This document shows, piece by piece, positions 59,285 through 64,000 of a DNA stretch of 64,000 nt. The stretch is from Rheinheimera sp. MM224 (GTDB lineage Bacteria; Pseudomonadota; Gammaproteobacteria; Enterobacterales; Alteromonadaceae). Numbering within the stretch: position 1 is the stretch's first letter; the number at the start of each line of letters is the position of its first letter. The stretch lies in contig NZ_OX352320.1 in the NCBI RefSeq assembly GCF_947090785.1, positions 1,984,001 to 2,048,000 on the forward strand. The letters run 5' to 3'. The notes below the pieces were generated by a model. The model was not told the DNA's origin. It did no database searches and was given only the letters and a program-made list of their open reading frames with translations. The translations under genes and the position numbers were made by a program.

Positions 59285-61339
59285 CTAATTTTTCCAGATT
59301 GACTTCAGCTTTGTTATGGTCAACTGTTGGATGGTCGAATGTTCGGCAAGATCCAGTTGTAAGCTGTCATAAGGTTGTTGTGGAAACAGCAGGGTAGTCA
59401 TGACCACTTGACCATCTTGCCAAAACAGCTCCAGTGACGATGCATCCAGCACTATGGTCAGGCTGTTTTTACTGAAATCCCCCAGCATTGGGGCTGTTTG
59501 CACATTGCCAAAATGCTTATCAAAACCCACCTTACCAGACTGTCTGCGGTCAAGTCGTAGTTCTTTCTTGACAAAATCAAGCTCAATTTTTACCTGATCA
59601 CCAGCCTGATTATGCAGGATCAACTCAGACACACCCTGGTGTTGCTCCAGGTTCAGGTCAATACGGCTGGAACCGGACTGATGTTCAGGCTGGGGCAAAG
59701 CGATTTGATGCCGACCTGAGAGTGGCCCAAATTGTTTTTTATTCAGCTCAAGCTTTTGCAGTTCAGGTATCAGTGTAGATTTCAGTCGTAACAGGCCATC
59801 ACTGTGCACCAGATTTAGCTGTCGGGGTAAGGTCATGGCACTACGCCATACTTCAGTTGGAACCGTTTGTGCATATTGCCAGTTGCTCATCCAGCCCATA
59901 AAGATACTCTGTTTCAGCTCCCCTGGTATAGCGCTAAAGGTGACGCCTGCATAATTGTCCGTGCCATAGTCCAGCCAGACTGCCGGTTCTACTTTTGACG
60001 AAGCAGGCTTATCGGAAAATACTATCTGATCCAGATAAATATGCCCCCAATTTTCGCTAATCTCATCGATAACCTGCACTACAGCCTGCTGTCCTTTCAG
60101 ATCGGCCACATCCCAACTATGTAATTGAACGTTTTCGCTATTCTGGCCTGTTGCAGTGCGGACTACCTTGCCATCCACCAGCAGGTTCATGCCCAGTTTT
60201 CCCTCAAACTGACCACCAGCCAACATAAAGTTGATATAGCTGTTGCTAATAGTAAAGGCTCCTGATGTTAAAGTTCCTGTCGCCTTGTCTTTATCGGCGA
60301 AACTGTTGAGCAGATACTTGCCTTCAAAGCCCTTTACCGGAGACTGTTCCGGGTGAGCACCTGCGGTAGGTGCATTCGCAAAGGCGTTACCCACTGCAGT
60401 CCATCCCTGTAATCCACTTTCAAAATCGGCGAAGACTTGCCCTTGTGGAAATAGTTGTGCTTCAGGTTTTAATGCCTGTTGCCAGTCTTCGTCCAACTGA
60501 AAGGTTTTGCCGTCAAAGTCACCAACAAAGTACTGAGTACCAGAACCTCCATTCGGGCCTCCGGAACCTACACTGACAATCAGCACATATTTGTATTGAT
60601 CTGAACCTTCAATGGGCAGCAGAACTAAATCCGGACATTCCCAAACACCAATATGGCTGCCCCAGTCTTTGCCAAAGTTACTTTCAAAGTTCCAGTCGAT
60701 TAAGTTTTTTGAGCTATAAAAACCTATATGATCCGCCTGAGCCAATACCATAATCCATTTGTTACTCTGCTCATGCCATACCACTTTAGGGTCACGAAAA
60801 TCTTTGATCCCGGGATTGGCTAACACAGGGTTTGCCTGATGTTTGATCCAGCTACGGCCTTTATCCAGGCTATAGGCCAGACCTTGAGTCTGGAAATCTG
60901 TCCGGCCCTGTTTTTCTCCTACGGGGTCATGATAGGTATAAATGGCCACTATAGGCGGGTTCTCTTTCGTGCCAAGACCGCTGCTGTTTTTATGATCAAC
61001 GACGGCACTGCCTGAAAATATTGTGCCTAAAGGATCCGGGGATAAGGCGATGGGCTGATGTTCCCAGTGCAGCAGATCTTTACTGATAGCATGGCCCCAA
61101 TGCATTGGGCCCCAGACTGATGCATCCGGATTGTGCTGATAAAACAGGTGGTATTCACCCTGGTAATAGAACATACCGTTTGGGTCATTCATCCAGCGTT
61201 GTTCAGGCGAAAAATGCACTTGCGGCCTGTATTGTTCGTGATAAAGCGGCGGCTCACCAGCCGCTGTTTTTTCTGCTATTGGGGGCATGTTACAGCCTGC
61301 TAAAACTAAAGCTGTGCATAAAACATAAATGCGACGCAT
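59285..61339 (-). CDS. GH32 fructan hydrolase (levanase/inulinase/invertase), lipoprotein
   Basis: 684 aa, longer than the usual 450-500. Lipobox VLAGC (C16). GH32 five-blade propeller motifs: WMNDPNG with nucleophile D52, FRDPK (R182-D183-P184) and WECPDL with acid/base E234. Blade order is interrupted by about 145 residues (302-448: FADFESGLQGWTAVGNAF... to YLDQIVFSD), a beta-sandwich like a CBM66-type module inserted before PAVWLDYGTDNYAGVTF; a C-terminal beta-sandwich (about 540-684) follows. Cell-surface lipoprotein action on fructan or sucrose is inferred. ATG 61339 lies 3 bases after the MFS stop, with AAGGAG overlapping it. Confidence 0.93.
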   Translation of the reverse strand: MRRIYVLCTALVLAGCNMPPIAEKTAAGEPPLYHEQYRPQVHFSPEQRWMNDPNGMFYYQGEYHLFYQHNPDASVWGPMHWGHAISKDLLHWEHQPIALSPDPLGTIFSGSAVVDHKNSSGLGTKENPPIVAIYTYHDPVGEKQGRTDFQTQGLAYSLDKGRSWIKHQANPVLANPGIKDFRDPKVVWHEQSNKWIMVLAQADHIGFYSSKNLIDWNFESNFGKDWGSHIGVWECPDLVLLPIEGSDQYKYVLIVSVGSGGPNGGSGTQYFVGDFDGKTFQLDEDWQQALKPEAQLFPQGQVFADFESGLQGWTAVGNAFANAPTAGAHPEQSPVKGFEGKYLLNSFADKDKATGTLTSGAFTISNSYINFMLAGGQFEGKLGMNLLVDGKVVRTATGQNSENVQLHSWDVADLKGQQAVVQVIDEISENWGHIYLDQIVFSDKPASSKVEPAVWLDYGTDNYAGVTFSAIPGELKQSIFMGWMSNWQYAQTVPTEVWRSAMTLPRQLNLVHSDGLLRLKSTLIPELQKLELNKKQFGPLSGRHQIALPQPEHQSGSSRIDLNLEQHQGVSELILHNQAGDQVKIELDFVKKELRLDRRQSGKVGFDKHFGNVQTAPMLGDFSKNSLTIVLDASSLELFWQDGQVVMTTLLFPQQPYDSLQLDLAEHSTIQQLTITKLKSIWKN

Positions 61340-61342
61340 AGG

Positions 61343-62659
61343 TTATATCTCCTTCGACAGCAGGCTACCGGATAATTCTTCCAGGGTCCTGCCTTTGGTT
61401 TCTGGCATCATGGTTTTGACAAAAATGAGTTGTAACACCATGGCGAACGTGAAAAATGCAAACACCTGAGCAGCGCTGAAATGGGCAAGAACCCAGGGCA
61501 TCATCAGGGTGATCAGAGCAGCAAAGATCCAGTGAGTACCTGAACCCAGTGACTGGCCTTTAGAGCGCACAGCATTTGGGAATATCTCAGAAATAAAGAC
61601 CCAGATCACAGCGCCCTGACCTATGGCATGGGCTGCAATAAAGGTAAAAATGGCAGCCACAACAAAGTAACCTGTGACTCCGCTGGAGAAGGCCCAACTG
61701 ACGGTTGCGAGTGACAGGATGTAACCCACAGAGCCAATATACATCAGCGTTTTTCGACCCAGACGATCAATCAGATAGAGCCCCAGCATGGTAAAGATTA
61801 AGTTGATCACTCCTATACCAGCACTGGACAGCAGTGAGGCTGAGCTATCCAGCCCTGCCAATTCAAAAACACGGGGAGCGTAATAAATTATAAAATTGAT
61901 ACCGGACACCTGATTAAAGACGGCAATCAGAAATGCCAGCATGACGGGGAAACGGTAGCGTTTGGCCAACAAGGATTCGTTGGCATGAACCCGCTGCTCA
62001 CGCTGGAAATCGGAAATAATTTGCTCAGCATTTTGATGCCCAAGCTGGCTAAAGACGGCTCTGGCCTGTTCAGGCTTTTGTTGTTGCAATAGCCAGCGGG
62101 GACTTTCAGGAGCACGTAACACCATCAGTAAATAGGCCAGCGCAGGGATAGTTTCTACGCCCAGCATTAAGCGCCAATCAGCTTCAATAGTGCCGGCCAG
62201 CAAATAATTCGACAGGAATGCGACCAGAATTCCGAATACAATCTGGAACTGATACAAAGCGACCAGCCTGCCACGCCAGGCTGCCGGAGCAATTTCTGCG
62301 ATATAGGCCGGAACTGCAATAGAGGACATACCCACACCTAAGCCGCCAATAAAACGCAGCACTGCAAAACTGTAGGGATCAGGAGCTAAGGCGCTGCCAA
62401 TAGCGGATACTGTATAAAGCACCCCAATCAGCACCAATGTGTATTTACGTCCAAAGCGGTCACAAGGCCAACTGCCGAACAAGGCTCCCAGAACTGTACC
62501 CCATAATGCTGAGGACATCACAAATAAACCATGAAACAGAGGGGAGCTTTGCCAAAGCTCTTGTGTGGGTTTATCTGCGCCGGAAATAACGGCCGTATCA
62601 AAACCAAACAAAAAACCAGCGACAGCAACTGTCATCGCCCAATACAAAATTTTATTCAT
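61343..62659 (-). CDS. sugar-porter MFS transporter (GLUT/XylE type)
   Basis: 438 aa, 12 helices. ATG 62659 with AAAGAAGAAAG upstream, not TTG 62680. Sugar-porter signatures: FGFDTAVISGA, DRFGRKYTLV, RFIGGLGVGMSS, PESPRWLL, VSGINFIIYYAPRVFE, DRLGRKTLMYIG and PETKGRTLEEL. Probably imports the fructose or glucose released by GH32. Third gene of the operon; the GH32 ribosome site is inside its 3' end. Confidence 0.93.
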   Translation of the reverse strand: MNKILYWAMTVAVAGFLFGFDTAVISGADKPTQELWQSSPLFHGLFVMSSALWGTVLGALFGSWPCDRFGRKYTLVLIGVLYTVSAIGSALAPDPYSFAVLRFIGGLGVGMSSIAVPAYIAEIAPAAWRGRLVALYQFQIVFGILVAFLSNYLLAGTIEADWRLMLGVETIPALAYLLMVLRAPESPRWLLQQQKPEQARAVFSQLGHQNAEQIISDFQREQRVHANESLLAKRYRFPVMLAFLIAVFNQVSGINFIIYYAPRVFELAGLDSSASLLSSAGIGVINLIFTMLGLYLIDRLGRKTLMYIGSVGYILSLATVSWAFSSGVTGYFVVAAIFTFIAAHAIGQGAVIWVFISEIFPNAVRSKGQSLGSGTHWIFAALITLMMPWVLAHFSAAQVFAFFTFAMVLQLIFVKTMMPETKGRTLEELSGSLLSKEI

Positions 62660-62677
62660 GTCTTTCTTCTTTAGTGA

Positions 62678-62716
62678 CAACAGTCAGAGCTAACACCAGG
62701 CCAGCTCTGACTGTTG
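62678..62716 (-). promoter_or_regulatory. intercistronic 14-bp hairpin after susD-like gene
   Basis: CAACAGTCAGAGCT (62678-62691) pairs perfectly with 62703-62716 over an 11-base loop, without a T run. It lies between the SusD-like stop (62721) and the sugar-porter start. Such hairpins often protect the upstream message and uncouple expression levels, rather than terminate. Confidence 0.6.
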
Positions 62717-62720
62717 CTGG

Positions 62721-64000
62721 TTAGTATCCCGGGTTCTGGATGTACAACCCGCCGCTTAAGTTGATCTGCAGATTTGGGATCGGCAGGTATTCGTGTTTGT
62801 TTTTGGTGAAATGAGCCGATTGCAGGTAAGGTTTTCGGCCTTTTTCGATCAGGAAATACTGATCCAGCGTTTCTTTGGCTATACCCCAGCGCACCAGATC
62901 AAAAAAGCGATGCCCTTCCAGTCCTAACTCCAGCCGACGCTCCCAACGCAGAGCTTGTCGGGCTTCGTCTTTTGAGTTGAAAGCGCTGTATTGACCTATT
63001 CTGTAGATACTGGCGTTGTTTAAACGAGCTGTGCTGGCTGCAGCTCTTTGACGTAACCTGTTAATAATAGGAACTGCTTCGTTCATTCGATCCAGCTCAA
63101 TCAGGGCTTCAGCTTTCCATAACAACACATCTGAAAAACGCACCAGCACAGTGTTCAGGGAGAAAATAGGAAAAGGGCCATTTTCACCACGACAATCGCA
63201 GTCTGGATGTTCTAAATCTTTCATCCCGGTATAGTTGCCATAGATAGCAGGTGCTCTGGACCAGGAATCTCCACCATGGATTAAATTGGCATCGTATTTA
63301 AAAGGTTTGCCTTCCATCGCGACAGTGTGATCCAGCCGTGGGTCAACAGCGTCAGTGTCTTTGTTATAAACAGCGTTATTACCTGTCTCAAACAAAGGCA
63401 AGCCATCAGCCCCTGTTTTAAAGGCATTGACAAAGTTTTCTGTCGGCACATGAAAACCACAACAACCAAAGCCACCTGACTGAGGAGCGTTTAATGCGCT
63501 GGCCCAGCTGCCGCGTCCATCCGGAGATCCATCATTTAATGAACGCTGTATTGCAAAAACGGATTCCACGCCATTTTCATACTCAACCAGGAAGTTTTTC
63601 GCATAGTCGTCATGCAGGTTATAGACATTCGACTGTTCGACTTCGGTCACCAATCTGACGACTTCATTGAGCTTGTCTGCATTGATGGCGATCACATTGT
63701 GTTGTTCGTCTTGCTCATAAGCCTGATACAACAAGGTTTTTGCCAGTAATGCTTTTGCAGAAAGGGCGGATGCCCTGCCGACATCTTTTTGTACATCAGG
63801 CAAATTGTTCACTGCAAAACGAAAATCTTCCGCTATTTTGTCCCACAGCTGCTGATCCGTCAGATCGCGGTTACCTGTGGTTAGTATTTGCTCCTGCGAC
63901 AGAGTTTCATCTATCCAGGGGATCCATTTGTGGTGGATTTTCAGGTCAAAGTAAAACAGAGCTCTGACAAAACGAGCTTCAGCAGCCTTTGACTGCAGTG
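62721..64000 (-). CDS. SusD/RagB-family outer-membrane nutrient-binding protein, truncated by window edge
   Basis: Open to base 64000; the N-terminus and signal are outside the window, so the start at 63812 is not real. The C-terminal ~426 residues carry SusD hallmarks: AEARFVRALFYFDL (TPR region), SDVLLWKAEALIELDRMNEAVPIINRLRQRA, LRWERRLELGLEGHRFFDLVRWG and EYLPIPNLQINLSGGLYIQNPGY at the end. SusD caps a SusC TonB-dependent channel and binds glycans; here next to GH32 it should bind fructan. SusD is characteristic of Bacteroidetes and odd in a gammaproteobacterium. A SusC gene is expected to the right. Confidence 0.93.
   Translation of the reverse strand, partial: LQSKAAEARFVRALFYFDLKIHHKWIPWIDETLSQEQILTTGNRDLTDQQLWDKIAEDFRFAVNNLPDVQKDVGRASALSAKALLAKTLLYQAYEQDEQHNVIAINADKLNEVVRLVTEVEQSNVYNLHDDYAKNFLVEYENGVESVFAIQRSLNDGSPDGRGSWASALNAPQSGGFGCCGFHVPTENFVNAFKTGADGLPLFETGNNAVYNKDTDAVDPRLDHTVAMEGKPFKYDANLIHGGDSWSRAPAIYGNYTGMKDLEHPDCDCRGENGPFPIFSLNTVLVRFSDVLLWKAEALIELDRMNEAVPIINRLRQRAAASTARLNNASIYRIGQYSAFNSKDEARQALRWERRLELGLEGHRFFDLVRWGIAKETLDQYFLIEKGRKPYLQSAHFTKNKHEYLPIPNLQINLSGGLYIQNPGY

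Noticed and set aside
1-64000. tRNA or rRNA genes, CRISPR arrays, insertion sequences or prophage
   Set aside because: Both strands were read for these; no tRNA cloverleaf, 16S/23S blocks, spaced direct repeats or transposase frames were found.

Overview
The window looks like a chromosomal segment of a free-living aquatic gammaproteobacterium, most likely Rheinheimera or a close relative. The basis is gene content and style: an EarP/EF-P pair with the Arg-type EF-P loop, a HiPIP with a Tat signal, PagL-type lipid A deacylases, abundant chemoreceptors, and moderate GC with Shewanella/Rheinheimera-like protein sequences. The genus is an inference from sequence style; no database was searched. 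No rRNA, tRNA, CRISPR array or insertion sequence was seen.

Layout. 1-4.9 kb: tail of a short-chain dehydrogenase, a periplasmic TPR protein, then a tightly packed unit of OmpR-type regulator, histidine kinase, cupredoxin-fold protein, FTR1-like permease and outer-membrane barrel. 5.2-9.7 kb: an LTA-synthase-like transferase, then a PAP2 phosphatase plus EptA phosphoethanolamine transferase. Each of these two units is preceded by a near-perfect PmrA/BasR-type box (YTTAAG-N5-CTTAAG), which suggests a cell-envelope (polymyxin-response type) regulon beside its own two-component system. 9.8-19.5 kb: housekeeping genes (glnS, earP-efp, LysE-family exporter, a small ABC transporter with a periplasmic rhodanese, START protein, GNAT). 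Two GGGGTCAGA-type palindromes follow glnS and efp.

19.5-28.6 kb: peptidoglycan and D-amino-acid related genes: NamZ-type exo-muramidase with a sodium:solute symporter; then a chemoreceptor; then an NhaC-family antiporter, a VanX/DdpX-type D-Ala-D-Ala dipeptidase and PBP4 in one operon. A structured, terminator-ended non-coding transcript is likely upstream of the chemoreceptor. 28.8-37.7 kb: an envelope and general-stress island: three BON proteins, two CsbD-like proteins, a PRC-barrel protein, an lmo0937-like 48-aa membrane peptide, two Crp/Fnr paralogues, a YqjD/YqjE/YqjK-like trio, DUF4398 and OmpA lipoproteins, and a ferritin-like protein. 37.9-42.1 kb: RND efflux adaptor and pump.

42.3-47.2 kb: a tightly overlapping operon in which the two halves of the mammalian D-glutamate cyclase (DUF1445 and DUF4392) flank 5-oxoprolinase pxpABC and are followed by a D-amino acid aminotransferase, a plausible D-glutamate/D-alanine catabolic route. 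47.3-56.7 kb: second chemoreceptor, DUF418 protein, two PagL paralogues bracketing an OhrR-Ohr-esterase peroxide unit with palindromic operators, MltA, a solute-binding protein and HiPIP. 57.0-64 kb: a fructan/sucrose locus: LacI regulator, LacY-type and sugar-porter MFS transporters, a lipoprotein GH32 with an inserted beta-sandwich, and, running off the right edge, a SusD/RagB protein. The last is a Bacteroidetes hallmark and points to horizontal transfer.
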